Positions 30,462 to 38,822 of a stretch of 39,547 bases of DNA are shown piece after piece. Origin of the DNA: SIG454 sp045578465. Its GTDB lineage: Bacteria > Bacillota > Clostridia > Monoglobales > Monoglobaceae. The position numbers and the translations under genes are program-made. Where the stretch lies: the NCBI GenBank assembly GCA_045578465.1, contig JAZNKJ010000005.1, positions 1 to 39,547 on the forward strand, written 5' to 3'. The notes under the pieces were generated by a model, which saw only the letters and a list, made by a program, of their open reading frames with translations, was not told where the DNA came from and did not search any database. How positions within the stretch are numbered: position 1 is the stretch's first letter; each line of letters starts with the position of its first letter.

Positions 30462-31556
30462 TTGGAAATCAAGATTATGCATTGCGCCGATGTTCATATA
30501 GGGGCACAAGGCGGAGTAAGAAAAAACACAAAGCTTAAAAAAGAGGTTCTCGGAACTTTTTTAAGAGTGGTTTCTCTGGCTCAGGAGAAGGGGGCAGACC
30601 TTCTTTTGATTGCAGGGGATTTGTTTGATAGCCATAACATCTCAGGGGATATTTTAGAGGAAATCGCTCAGGCTTTTTCCGCATTTTCGGGACGAGTTTT
30701 TATATCACCGGGCAACCACGATTTCTGGGGAGAAAACACCTTCTGGACAAGCTGGGCGCTCCCTGAAAATGTAACTGTTTTTAAAAGCAGTCAAGAGGAT
30801 ATTTTCATTCCTGAATTATCTGTAAAGGTTTTTGGCGGTGCTTTTGAGGGCGTTTACAGAGAGGATAATATTTTAAAGGGCGTTTCAGCTGATGATGACA
30901 CCATAAATATCGCCGTAGTTCACGGAGACTTAGGGGCAGGAGGCCCATATTCTCCCATAACCACCGAAGATATAAGGAACAGCAATATGGATTATATTGC
31001 CTTGGGGCATATACATAAAAGAACGGAAATTTTAAAGGAAGGCAAGACTTTCTATGCCTACTGCGGATGCCCTCAGGGACAGGGCTTTGACGAAACGGGA
31101 GAAAAGGGTGTCTATTTCGGCACTGTTGGAAAAGGTAAGGCTGAGATGGAATTTATCCCTGTTTGCAGGAGAAGATTTATTGAAGAAAGCGTTGATATAT
31201 CCTCGGCGAAAAACAAGCGGGAAATCACGGAAATTGTCCTTAATTATATAAAGGAAAAGTATGGGGAAGACGGAGCAGAGTGGTTTTATAAGATTAATTT
31301 AATTGGCGAAACAGGAATTGCGTTTTCCACAGGGGAAATATCTGAAAGACTTGAAGAGGAATTGAATTTTGCAAAGGTTAAGAACAAAACAAAGGCGCCG
31401 AGAAAGGCTCTTGGTGAACTTGCAGAAGAAAACTCCGTAAGAGGAATTTTCGTCCGCAAGATGCTTGAAAGAGAGGCAAGGGGCGAGGATGTTTCCGAGG
31501 CTCTTAGAATTGGTCTTTGCGCATTTTCCGAGGGGGTGACCTTTGATGAAGATTAA
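30462..31556 (+). CDS. yhaO: SbcD/YhaO-type DNA repair exonuclease (metallophosphoesterase)
   Basis: A 364-aa calcineurin-like nuclease subunit. The metal-binding motifs are in order: HCADVHIG (7-14), GDLFD (51-55), GNHDFW, VVHGDLG and LGHIHKR. YhaO/SbcD partners with an ATPase (YhaN/SbcC) to process DNA ends. The start is TTG with a GAGGTGG site, since it gives the typical N-terminus MEIKIMHCADVH and the next ATG would cut the first strand. The end overlaps the next gene by 11 bp, as expected for a coupled complex. yhaM is absent. Confidence 0.93.
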   Translation: MEIKIMHCADVHIGAQGGVRKNTKLKKEVLGTFLRVVSLAQEKGADLLLIAGDLFDSHNISGDILEEIAQAFSAFSGRVFISPGNHDFWGENTFWTSWALPENVTVFKSSQEDIFIPELSVKVFGGAFEGVYREDNILKGVSADDDTINIAVVHGDLGAGGPYSPITTEDIRNSNMDYIALGHIHKRTEILKEGKTFYAYCGCPQGQGFDETGEKGVYFGTVGKGKAEMEFIPVCRRRFIEESVDISSAKNKREITEIVLNYIKEKYGEDGAEWFYKINLIGETGIAFSTGEISERLEEELNFAKVKNKTKAPRKALGELAEENSVRGIFVRKMLEREARGEDVSEALRIGLCAFSEGVTFDED

Positions 31557-33705
31557 AAGAGTTGAAATTGCATCCTTTGGTAAGTTCAAAAACTTCTCAA
31601 TGGATTTTGGCAGCGGATTTAACATTATATTTGGTAAAAACGAAGACGGAAAATCAACCATAATGGCATTTATTCTTCTTATGCTCTATGGAAATGCGGG
31701 CAAAAGCTCTCAAAAGGATTTAACCCAGAATTTAAGAAAGAAATATCTCCCTTGGACAGGCGAAAAGATGGCAGGAGATTTGGAAATAGAGCATAAAGGG
31801 AGATTATATCGTATCCACAAGGACTTTCGCTCAACCTCCAAAACCGATTTGGTTACGGTAACAGATATAGAAACAGGGGAGAAGATAAGTCTTCCTCCTG
31901 ACACAGAGGTCGGAAAATATTTCTTGGGAATAGACCTTACGGGCTTTGAGAAAAGTATTTTTTCCGCAACCTCAAAAAGCTTTGCAGGGGAAGAAAGCGG
32001 AGACATCTCCGTCCGTCTTTCAAACCTCTCACAGACAGGGGACGAAAGCATCTCTCCGAAAGAGGCGAAAGAGAGAATTGAATCTGCTATGGACGACCTT
32101 GTTAAAAAGAGGGCCAAGGGCAGACTGACTCTTATTGAAGAGGCTTCCCGAAATCTCATAGAAGAAATCGAACAAGCAGAAACAAGGGAAGAGTGCCGAA
32201 ACGAATTAAAGGCAGAATACAAGAAGGTCGAAGAAGAGCTTGGCTTGCTCTTGGAAAAGGCTCAAAAGGGCAGACAGTTTCTCAAAAACCAGGAAAAGAG
32301 AACAAGGGCGAAGATTTATGAGGCTCTTGCAAGGCTCTATGAGGCTGTAAAAATTAAGGGACAAGAGCTTGATGGCCTTTTAAAAGGAGACAATGTTGAC
32401 GCCTTCTTGGCGCAGGGAGAAAAGCTTAGAGAAGATTATGATGTTTCCCTTCGTAAGCTTAAAGAAACAGACGGAGGGGAAAACGCCAAAACAGTTTCCG
32501 AAGAGGATATGAAAGAGTATTTTGTTCTCAAAGAGGCAATAATTCGGTCCGAAAGTAAGGATGGGGCGTGGAAAGCTATCCTTGCAGGTGTTTTCGGAAT
32601 TCTGGCAATAGCTGTTGCGGCTTTCGGAAAAGGTCTTTTAAAAGCCTTGCTTATCCCTGCTCTTGGGGTTTTTGTGGCGTCAGGGGTTTTCTTCCTTATT
32701 ATATTCTTAAAGGATAAAAAGACAGGACAAAAGAAAGCCGAAGCCGAAAAAGCTTTTAAGGAGTTTTTAAAGAGCAAAGGCTGCACAGAGGCGGCAGAGT
32801 TTGAAAAGGCATATCGAAAGGGTATTGAACTTTCCGCCAAAAGAGAAATCTATGATCGGGCAAAAAAGGACTTTGATGAGAAAGAAAAAAGCTTCATATT
32901 ATATATAGGGAAATATGAAAGCGTTTCAACATCCCATGAGGCAAGCGCCTTTTTGGAAAGAGTAAAGGAGAAAAACGCCGAAAAAGTCCGTCTTGAAAAA
33001 GAGGCAAAGACTTATGGCGAAAATTATGGCGTACCGGAAGGGGACAGCGACAAGCTTCTTTCTATTGCTGAAAGATTAAGGGAAGAAGCTCCCGAGGAAA
33101 CTGAAAGGATTGACATGGAGGCAATTGAAAGGGAAATCCGAAAAAACAACGAGCGCCTTCTTGAAATAAAAGGACTTCTGGGGGCAGAGGGAGCAAACAT
33201 TGAAACTCTTAAAAAAGAGCTTGCCCAAAACCTTGAAAAAGAAAAGGAAATGCGCGCTTATTATGAAAGCCTTTCTCTTGCGGCAGAAGTTTTAGCCGAA
33301 GCGGAAGACGAGATGAGAAGATTTTTCGCGCCGAAGCTTAATGAAAGAGCGTCGGTAATTTTAAGCGAGCTTACAGACGGTAAATATCAGAAACTCAGCA
33401 CTGACAAAGAATATGAGGTTGAGATTAAGTCGGAAGATACGGCGGGATACAGAAACTGGCAGTATTTAAGCCGTGGCACAATGGCGCAAAGCTATCTGGC
33501 CCTGAGAATCGCTCTTTGCGAAATGCTTTCAGAGGATGAGCAGATTCCTCTCCTTTTAGATGATGTCTTAAACGAATATGACGAAATAAGAGAAAAGAAA
33601 ACAATGGCCTTTTTGGATAACTATGCAAAAGCAGGGCACCAGATAATTCTTTTCGGTTGTCGGGATATAAAAGGCTATGAAGACAGAACAAAAAGGATGA
33701 GCTAG
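31546..33705 (+). CDS. yhaN: SbcC/YhaN-type AAA ATPase
   Basis: A 719-aa SMC/Rad50-like ATPase. Walker A GKNEDGKST (30-38), long coiled coils (about 165-330 and 400-590), and a C-terminal signature and Walker B region (YLSRGTMAQSYLALRIALCE, then LLLDDVLNEYDE). Unlike SbcC, two hydrophobic segments break the coils at about 343-392, as in the YhaN branch, suggesting a membrane-linked form. The ATG at 31546 follows GAGGGGGTGA; it overlaps yhaO by 11 bp. The predicted complex is DNA end processing near the membrane, which is inferred from family and structure. Confidence 0.9.
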   Translation: MKIKRVEIASFGKFKNFSMDFGSGFNIIFGKNEDGKSTIMAFILLMLYGNAGKSSQKDLTQNLRKKYLPWTGEKMAGDLEIEHKGRLYRIHKDFRSTSKTDLVTVTDIETGEKISLPPDTEVGKYFLGIDLTGFEKSIFSATSKSFAGEESGDISVRLSNLSQTGDESISPKEAKERIESAMDDLVKKRAKGRLTLIEEASRNLIEEIEQAETREECRNELKAEYKKVEEELGLLLEKAQKGRQFLKNQEKRTRAKIYEALARLYEAVKIKGQELDGLLKGDNVDAFLAQGEKLREDYDVSLRKLKETDGGENAKTVSEEDMKEYFVLKEAIIRSESKDGAWKAILAGVFGILAIAVAAFGKGLLKALLIPALGVFVASGVFFLIIFLKDKKTGQKKAEAEKAFKEFLKSKGCTEAAEFEKAYRKGIELSAKREIYDRAKKDFDEKEKSFILYIGKYESVSTSHEASAFLERVKEKNAEKVRLEKEAKTYGENYGVPEGDSDKLLSIAERLREEAPEETERIDMEAIEREIRKNNERLLEIKGLLGAEGANIETLKKELAQNLEKEKEMRAYYESLSLAAEVLAEAEDEMRRFFAPKLNERASVILSELTDGKYQKLSTDKEYEVEIKSEDTAGYRNWQYLSRGTMAQSYLALRIALCEMLSEDEQIPLLLDDVLNEYDEIREKKTMAFLDNYAKAGHQIILFGCRDIKGYEDRTKRMS

Positions 33706-33707
33706 AA

Positions 33708-33730
33708 GCGTAAAATGGCGTAAAATGGCG
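33708..33730 (+). repeat. Short tandem repeat of 10 bp
   Basis: GCGTAAAATG occurs twice in tandem, plus a partial third, just after the yhaN stop. It is probably replication slippage; no function is evident. Confidence 0.6.
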
Positions 33731-33766
33731 CATTATAAAGCCATAAAAAAATATAAAAATTTATAC

Positions 33767-33795
33767 TTGACAAGAGAGATAGGGTATGTTATAAT
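33767..33795 (+). promoter_or_regulatory. Very strong promoter of the secreted protein gene
   Basis: Perfect consensus TTGACA (33767-33772), a 17-bp spacer and TATAAT (33790-33795), plus an extended -10 TG. High transcription of the downstream gene is expected. Confidence 0.9.
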
Positions 33796-33852
33796 TAATA
33801 AGCAAAATAATAGGCAAGTATGGATTCTATTTGAAATTGGAGGAAGATTAAA

Positions 33853-34644
33853 ATGAAAAAAATAGTATCTCTTTTAATTGCGGTTATGATGATTTCAACC
33901 GTAGCATTCGGTGCTGCTATAGACAGCGCAACAACAGACTATAATACAATAACTGTAAATTATTCCGGACTTAACAGCGCTCAGGCGACTATTATAGCTT
34001 ACCAGATTGGTAGCGAAGCTGGCATGCCTGAGTATGATGTAGAAAACCACACAATGGTTGGTATCGATCAGGCTGCAGCTACAGGAACTACAGGTAAATT
34101 TGAAATCAGACTTGGCAATCCTGACTACACAGGTGCTGTTATTGTTGCAGTTGGTGGCGATAGCAATCCTGCAAGATACAGAATTGAAGTTGTTGGCGGT
34201 GTTCCGGAGTCTATTGAAACACCAATTAACTGTGAAAAAGGAACAATCACTCTTCAGAGTGGAAGCGAATTGAACATTGGCCACTTAAAGCTCCGCGAAG
34301 CATATGTAAGCAATGTTTCAGGCGGAACTATCAAATATGTGAACAATGGCACAGAAGTTGACTTAAACGGTACCATGTATTTCGATGAAAGCGGTACCAT
34401 TAATTCTGCTGTTGAGAACACACCTGTAACCCTTACACTTAATGAAGGGGCAACAAAAACAGTTGGCTTTATCTGGAATGATTCTACTGTATCAGCTGGT
34501 GATTACTACTATGCTATACAAGGTTCAACTTCTGCAGATGGAAAATTTACTATCGCAGATGGTCTTAACGGAAACTTCAGATTTGCTGTTGCTGTAACAA
34601 ATGTTCCAGCAGAAGAAGCACTTACTCTTTCTGTAAGAGAATAA
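33853..34644 (+). CDS. Secreted beta-rich protein, unknown function
   Basis: A 263-aa protein with a classical signal peptide (1-20, KKIVSLLIAVMMISTVAFGA, cleavage near AFG-A). Two beta-sandwich-like halves are suggested: about 25-115 (YNTITVNYSGL, IIAYQIGS, GKFEIRL, YTGAVIVAVGG) and about 175-263 (VTLTLNEGATKTVGF, DGKFTIADGL, GNFRFAVAV). The first half recalls Ig-like domains of clostridial surface proteins ('IDQ..GKFxF..YTG'). No sortase motif, transmembrane anchor or SLH domain is seen. A GGAGG site and a near-perfect promoter suggest high expression. The function is unknown. Confidence 0.72.
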   Translation: MKKIVSLLIAVMMISTVAFGAAIDSATTDYNTITVNYSGLNSAQATIIAYQIGSEAGMPEYDVENHTMVGIDQAAATGTTGKFEIRLGNPDYTGAVIVAVGGDSNPARYRIEVVGGVPESIETPINCEKGTITLQSGSELNIGHLKLREAYVSNVSGGTIKYVNNGTEVDLNGTMYFDESGTINSAVENTPVTLTLNEGATKTVGFIWNDSTVSAGDYYYAIQGSTSADGKFTIADGLNGNFRFAVAVTNVPAEEALTLSVRE

Positions 34645-34675
34645 TCTTTTCTCATTAAAATTTAGAATCTTTATA

Positions 34676-34712
34676 AGAAGGTTTTCCATAGCGGAAAGCC
34701 TTCTTTTGTTTT
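34676..34712 (+). terminator. Terminator of the secreted protein gene
   Basis: AGAAGGTTTTCC / GGAAAGCCTTCT (12 bp, one G-U pair) with a 5-nt loop, followed by TTTGTTTT. Confidence 0.85.
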
Positions 34713-34807
34713 GCGGAAAAGCAGGTGCATATATCAGAAGGAGAGAGGAAGAACACAGCACACTACAAATTGTGCCGAAAAATCAATAAATTTTCTATAT
34801 ATAGTGC

Positions 34808-34836
34808 TTGACAAAACTAATAAAAAATGGTAAAAT
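34808..34836 (+). promoter_or_regulatory. Promoter of the rplGB-rpsL (str) operon
   Basis: TTGACA (34808-34813), a 17-bp spacer and TAAAAT (34831-34836). The leader to 34929 is about 85 nt, AT-rich, with no structure I can name. Confidence 0.8.
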
Positions 34837-34928
34837 AAAGTGCTTTATGTTTAAGTGTTGTACTATGTCCATTTGCAGTTTTTAAATTTTGCAAAAGTAT
34901 ATTTTTAGTAAAATGGGAGCAAAAATAA

Positions 34929-35177
34929 ATGGAAAGACTTAAAGGTAAAAATTTTCTTGCAGGGCTTAAACAGTCCCAGAAAGCAATCCTCTCAGGTAAG
35001 GCGGTTTTAGCTTATATAGCAGAGGATGCAGATGACCATATAAAGCTTCCCCTTGTCGCTCTTTGCGAAAAGGAAAAAGTTGAGGTTTTATATGTAAGCA
35101 CCATGAAGGAACTTTCTAAGGCGTGCCACATAGAAGTTCCGACGGCGGTGGCGGTTATCTTAAAGCAGGAAAACTAA
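34929..35177 (+). CDS. L7Ae-like ribosomal protein (RplGB/YbxF family)
   Basis: An 82-aa protein of the L7Ae/L30e/S12e family, which bind K-turn RNA. Visible features: a basic N-terminal helix (KNFLAGLKQSQKAILSGKAVLAYIAEDAD), a VEVLYVSTMKEL strand-helix and ACHIEVPTAVAVIL near the end. Upstream of rpsL is the usual place of the Bacillus ybxF (rplGB) gene, which supports the call. GGGAG precedes the ATG. First gene of the str operon here. Confidence 0.85.
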   Translation: MERLKGKNFLAGLKQSQKAILSGKAVLAYIAEDADDHIKLPLVALCEKEKVEVLYVSTMKELSKACHIEVPTAVAVILKQEN

Positions 35178-35239
35178 CTTTGTTAAAACCGGGGCTTCCC
35201 GATTTTATATAAATCTAAACAACAGGGGGTGAACAATAA

Positions 35240-35659
35240 GTGCCAACATTTAACCAACTTGTTAAGAAGGGTAGAGCAACAGCAGAAAAGAAGTCAACAG
35301 CTCCAGCTCTCTTAAAGGGTTTTAACACCATTAAGAAGAGACCTACAGACCAGAATTCTCCACAGAAGAGAGGGGTTTGTACATCTGTTAGAACAATGAC
35401 TCCTAAAAAGCCTAACTCAGCTCTTCGAAAGGTTGCCAGAGTAAGACTTACTAACGGTATTGAAGTTTCTGCTTATATCCCAGGTGTGGGACATAACCTT
35501 CAGGAACACAGTGTTGTTATGATAAGAGGCGGAAGAGTTAAGGACCTCCCGGGTGTGCGTTATCATATCATCCGCGGAACACTTGATACTGCCGGCGTTG
35601 CTAAGCGTAACCAGTCAAGATCTAAGTACGGTGCTAAGAGACCGAAGGATGCTAAATAA
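35240..35659 (+). CDS. rpsL: 30S ribosomal protein S12
   Basis: A 139-aa decoding-centre protein. Family motifs are QKRGVCTSVRTMTPKKPNSA and GVGHNLQEHSVVMIRGGRVK, followed by DLPGVRYHI. Lys at both classical streptomycin-resistance positions (TPKKPNS and GRVKDLPG) is the normal residue, so no resistance mutation is present. It starts with GTG after an AGGGGGTGA ribosome binding site. Length is as usual for Bacillota. Confidence 0.97.
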   Translation: MPTFNQLVKKGRATAEKKSTAPALLKGFNTIKKRPTDQNSPQKRGVCTSVRTMTPKKPNSALRKVARVRLTNGIEVSAYIPGVGHNLQEHSVVMIRGGRVKDLPGVRYHIIRGTLDTAGVAKRNQSRSKYGAKRPKDAK

Positions 35660-35694
35660 TCCTTGAAATCTTAAAAATTTTTAGAAAATCAGTA

Positions 35695-35817
35695 TAGTGC
35701 GTATATTACTATTTTATATATATCGAAGCGAACATAGCGTTCCCACTGATGAGTGATAGTAGATACAGCGCTAGCAGTACCAGATAGGTATTGAGTACCT
35801 TGTGGGTATTTAACCAC
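35695..35817 (+). promoter_or_regulatory. Structured rpsL-rpsG spacer, possible autoregulatory site
   Basis: The 179-bp spacer folds: TAGTGCGTATATTACTA (35695-35711) pairs with TAGTAGATACAGCGCTA (35757-35773) with small gaps. Inside are GAAC/GTTC and CACT/AGTG hairpins; after it come AGGTA/TACCT (35786-35800) and GTGG/CCAC (35802-35817). In enteric bacteria the same spacer carries the S7 repressor-binding site; whether this is a homologous control site here is not shown. Confidence 0.4.
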
Positions 35818-35838
35818 TAAGAAATGGAGGGAAGATAA

Positions 35839-36309
35839 GTGCCAAGAAAAGGACATATTGCACGCCGTGACGTGTTACCTGATCCACTTTACAACAGTAA
35901 GACTGTTACTCGTCTTATCAATAACATTATGTTAGATGGCAAGAAGGGCGTTGCCCAGGCTATCGTATATGATGCTTTTGATATCATTAAGGAAAAAACA
36001 GGCAAAGACCCAGTTGAGGTTTTTGAGGAAGCTATGAACGCTGTTATGCCTGTTCTCGAAGTTAAAGCAAGACGAGTAGGCGGTGCTAACTATCAGGTTC
36101 CGATCGAAGTTCGTGCTGAAAGAAGAGAAACACTTGGTCTCCGCTGGATTACTCTTTATTCTCGTCAGAGAAATGAGAGAACAATGGCTGAAAGACTTGC
36201 GAACGAACTTATGGACGCAATCAACAGCACAGGCGGTGCATTCAAGAAAAAAGAAGACACACACAAAATGGCAGAAGCGAATAAGGCATTCGCTCACTTC
36301 CGTTGGTAA
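35839..36309 (+). CDS. rpsG: 30S ribosomal protein S7
   Basis: A 156-aa primary 16S rRNA-binding protein of the 30S head. It starts MPRKGHIARRDVLPDPLYNS, with the core VKARRVGGANYQVPIEV and the C-terminal KKEDTHKMAEANKAFAHFRW, all family signatures. It starts at GTG after ATGGAGGGAAG. Followed by an unusually long 256-bp gap before fusA. Confidence 0.97.
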   Translation: MPRKGHIARRDVLPDPLYNSKTVTRLINNIMLDGKKGVAQAIVYDAFDIIKEKTGKDPVEVFEEAMNAVMPVLEVKARRVGGANYQVPIEVRAERRETLGLRWITLYSRQRNERTMAERLANELMDAINSTGGAFKKKEDTHKMAEANKAFAHFRW

Positions 36310-36436
36310 TTTTGCTTCGAAATTCGCTTCATCTTTGGCGGAGTTGCTCAATGTGAAAATGCTCGTCGTATCATCATACGACTGTGCTTTTCATCATCTC
36401 GCATCCACCAAATCTAAAGCAAATTTCTTTGCAAAA
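36310..36436. repeat. 127-bp imperfect palindrome between rpsG and fusA
   Basis: Left arm 36310-36371 and right arm 36376-36436 are near mirror images. They share TTTTGC at the outer end, the GAAATT...GCTT and TTTGG.GGA blocks, and GTCGTAT / ATACGAC at the tip with a CATC loop. It begins immediately at the rpsG stop. It may be an inserted palindromic repeat or a very large mRNA hairpin. No coding content was seen. Confidence 0.7.
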
Positions 36437-36478
36437 GCTTGCGTTGAAGTTTGCCAAATCTAAGGCAATTTTTTTCGT
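36408..36478 (+). repeat. Direct repeat pair at the palindrome's right end
   Basis: CCAAATCTAAAGCAAATTT (36408-36426) and CCAAATCTAAGGCAATTTT (36454-36472) are almost identical and 46 bp apart. The second one forms the terminator at 36451-36475. Confidence 0.6.
36451..36475 (+). terminator. Weak intrinsic terminator upstream of fusA
   Basis: TTGCC / GGCAA, a 5-bp stem with an 8-nt loop, followed by seven T residues. It could reduce rpsG-to-fusA readthrough; no strong promoter for fusA was found downstream of it. Confidence 0.45.
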
Positions 36479-36565
36479 AAAATAACGGAGACATTTTTAG
36501 ACATTGCGGATTTTCCGCGTAACGATATTAAGTAGTTCTTTGGGCTACTTTGAAAGGAGAAAATT

Positions 36566-38680
36566 ATGGGTAGAGAGTTCTCATTGGAAAGAACAAGAAA
36601 TATCGGTATCATGGCTCACATCGATGCTGGTAAAACTACAACAACCGAAAGAATTCTGTATTACACAGGTGTAAATCATAAAATCGGTGAAACCCATGAA
36701 GGTTCTGCAACCATGGACTGGATGGCTCAGGAACAGGAGCGTGGTATTACAATTACTTCTGCTGCAACAACTTGTTTCTGGCAGCCTGCTGAAGGCCCAT
36801 TCAAAGGCATTAAGCACAGAATTAACATAATCGACACACCAGGTCACGTTGACTTTACAGTTGAAGTTCAGAGATCACTCCGTGTTCTCGACGGCTCTGT
36901 AACAGTTATGTGTGCTAAGGGCGGTGTTGAACCACAGTCTGAAACTGTATGGCGTCAGGCTGACGATTATAAAGTTCCCCGTATGATCTATGTAAACAAG
37001 ATGGATATTATGGGTGCGGACTTCTATAATGTTGTTAATATGATTCATGAGAGACTTCATGCAAATGGTGTTCCGATTCAGCTCCCTATCGGTTCTGAAG
37101 ACAGCTTTATAGGTATTATCGACCTTATGAATATGGAAGCTGAAGTTTATGAAGATGAACTCGGCCAGAAGTATCACAAGGAAGAAATCCCTGCTGATAT
37201 GAAAGAAAAGGCTGAAGAATACCGTCAGCAGATGGTTGAAGCTATCTGCGAAACAGACGAAGCGTTAATGGAAAAATTCTTCGACGGCGAAGAAATCTCC
37301 GTTGCTGAGCTAAAAAAGGCTTTAAGAAAAGCTACAATAAACAACGAAATCGTACCTGTTCTTTGCGGAACTTCTTACAGAAACAAGGGTGTTCAGCTCT
37401 TACTTGATGCTATCATTGAGTATATGCCAAACCCAACAGATGTTCCAAACATTCAGGGTGTTAACCCTGACACAGATGAAGCGGACGAAAGACCATCATC
37501 AGACGATGCTCCTTTTGCAGCTCTTGCATTCAAGATTGCAACAGACCCATTCGTTGGTAAGATTTGCTTCTTCCGTGTATATTCCGGTACACTCGCTAAG
37601 GGTTCTTATGTTCTTAACTCTTGCAAAGGTAAGAGAGAAAGAATGGGTAGAATTCTTCAGATGCACGCTAACCACAGAGAAGACCTTGACATCGTATATT
37701 CCGGTGATATTGCGGCAGCAGTTGGTCTTCAAAACACAACAACAGGTGAAACCCTTTGTGATGAAAAGGCTCCAATTATCCTTGAATCAATGGTATTCCC
37801 TGAACCGGTTATCCGTGTTGCTATTGAACCAAAAACTAAGGTAGGTCAGGAAAAGATGGGTATCGCTCTTGCAAAGCTTGCAGAAGAAGACCCAACCTTT
37901 AAGACTTATACAGATGAAGAAACAGGACAGACAATCATCGCCGGTATGGGTGAGCTTCACCTTGAAATCATCGTTGACCGTCTTCTCCGTGAATTTAAGG
38001 TAGAAGCAAATGTTGGTCAGCCTCAGGTTTCTTACCGTGAAGCATTCAGAAATCCTGTTAATGTTGAGCATAAGTACGCTCGTCAGTCTGGTGGTAAAGG
38101 TCAGTACGGTCATGTACTCGTTAAGTTTGAGCCACTTGAAGAAGGACAGGGCTATGTATTTGAAAACGCTGTTGTGGGCGGTGCTATTCCGAAGGAATAC
38201 ATCCCTGCTGTTGACCAGGGTATTCAGAGCGCTATGCTTAACGGTGTACTTGCAGGTTATAATGTTGTTGACCTTAAAGCAACACTTTATGACGGTTCTT
38301 ACCACGAAGTCGACTCATCTGAAATGGCGTTTAAGATTGCTGCTTCTATGGCATTTAAAGACGCTATGAGAAAGTCTGACCCTGTATTAAAAGAACCTAT
38401 TATGCTTGTAAATGTTATCACTCCTGATGATTACCTCGGCTTCGTAATCGGCGACCTCAGTTCAAGAAGAGGTATGATTAAGAGCCAGGAATCAAGAAGC
38501 GGTGGCGTTACACAGGTAACAGCAAATGTTCCACTTTCTGAAATGTTCGGTTATGCAACTGTTCTTAGAAGCGGAACACAGGGCCGTGGCCAGTACACTA
38601 TGGAACCTTCACATTACAGCGAAGTTCCAAGAAACATTCAGGAGAAGATTATCAGCGAAAGAGCAAAGAAAGAAGACTAA
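36566..38680 (+). CDS. fusA: Elongation factor G
   Basis: A 704-aa translocation GTPase: G1 AHIDAGKTTTTERIL, G3 DTPGHVDFT, G4 NKMD, and the domain IV segment RQSGGKGQYGHV. Length is as usual for EF-G. GAAAGGAG precedes the ATG. Codon choices are those of a highly expressed gene. It follows rpsG in the str order, but behind a 256-bp structured gap. Confidence 0.98.
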   Translation: MGREFSLERTRNIGIMAHIDAGKTTTTERILYYTGVNHKIGETHEGSATMDWMAQEQERGITITSAATTCFWQPAEGPFKGIKHRINIIDTPGHVDFTVEVQRSLRVLDGSVTVMCAKGGVEPQSETVWRQADDYKVPRMIYVNKMDIMGADFYNVVNMIHERLHANGVPIQLPIGSEDSFIGIIDLMNMEAEVYEDELGQKYHKEEIPADMKEKAEEYRQQMVEAICETDEALMEKFFDGEEISVAELKKALRKATINNEIVPVLCGTSYRNKGVQLLLDAIIEYMPNPTDVPNIQGVNPDTDEADERPSSDDAPFAALAFKIATDPFVGKICFFRVYSGTLAKGSYVLNSCKGKRERMGRILQMHANHREDLDIVYSGDIAAAVGLQNTTTGETLCDEKAPIILESMVFPEPVIRVAIEPKTKVGQEKMGIALAKLAEEDPTFKTYTDEETGQTIIAGMGELHLEIIVDRLLREFKVEANVGQPQVSYREAFRNPVNVEHKYARQSGGKGQYGHVLVKFEPLEEGQGYVFENAVVGGAIPKEYIPAVDQGIQSAMLNGVLAGYNVVDLKATLYDGSYHEVDSSEMAFKIAASMAFKDAMRKSDPVLKEPIMLVNVITPDDYLGFVIGDLSSRRGMIKSQESRSGGVTQVTANVPLSEMFGYATVLRSGTQGRGQYTMEPSHYSEVPRNIQEKIISERAKKED

Positions 38681-38725
38681 TCTTTGTCTTTTTGGCAAAA
38701 TCTTTATAAATTTTTATAAAAACTC

Positions 38726-38754
38726 TTGAAAACTATTGAAAAACATAGTAAAAT
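38726..38754 (+). promoter_or_regulatory. tuf promoter
   Basis: TTGAAA (38726-38731), a 17-bp spacer and TAAAAT (38749-38754). AAGGAGG precedes the ATG. It lets tuf be expressed independently of the str operon. Confidence 0.7.
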
Positions 38755-38822
38755 TATATGGAAGGGTTTTCCCCGACAATAAGTAAATTAATTAAAAGTT
38801 AAATATAAGGAGGAATTTCAAA

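Noticed and set aside
35240..35659. Streptomycin-resistance form of rpsL
   Set aside because: Both key lysines (in TPKKPNS and GRVKDLPG) are wild type.
36083..36463. Frame overlapping rpsG and running into the palindrome
   Set aside because: It is an out-of-frame shadow of rpsG; the part past the stop is a hairpin sequence.
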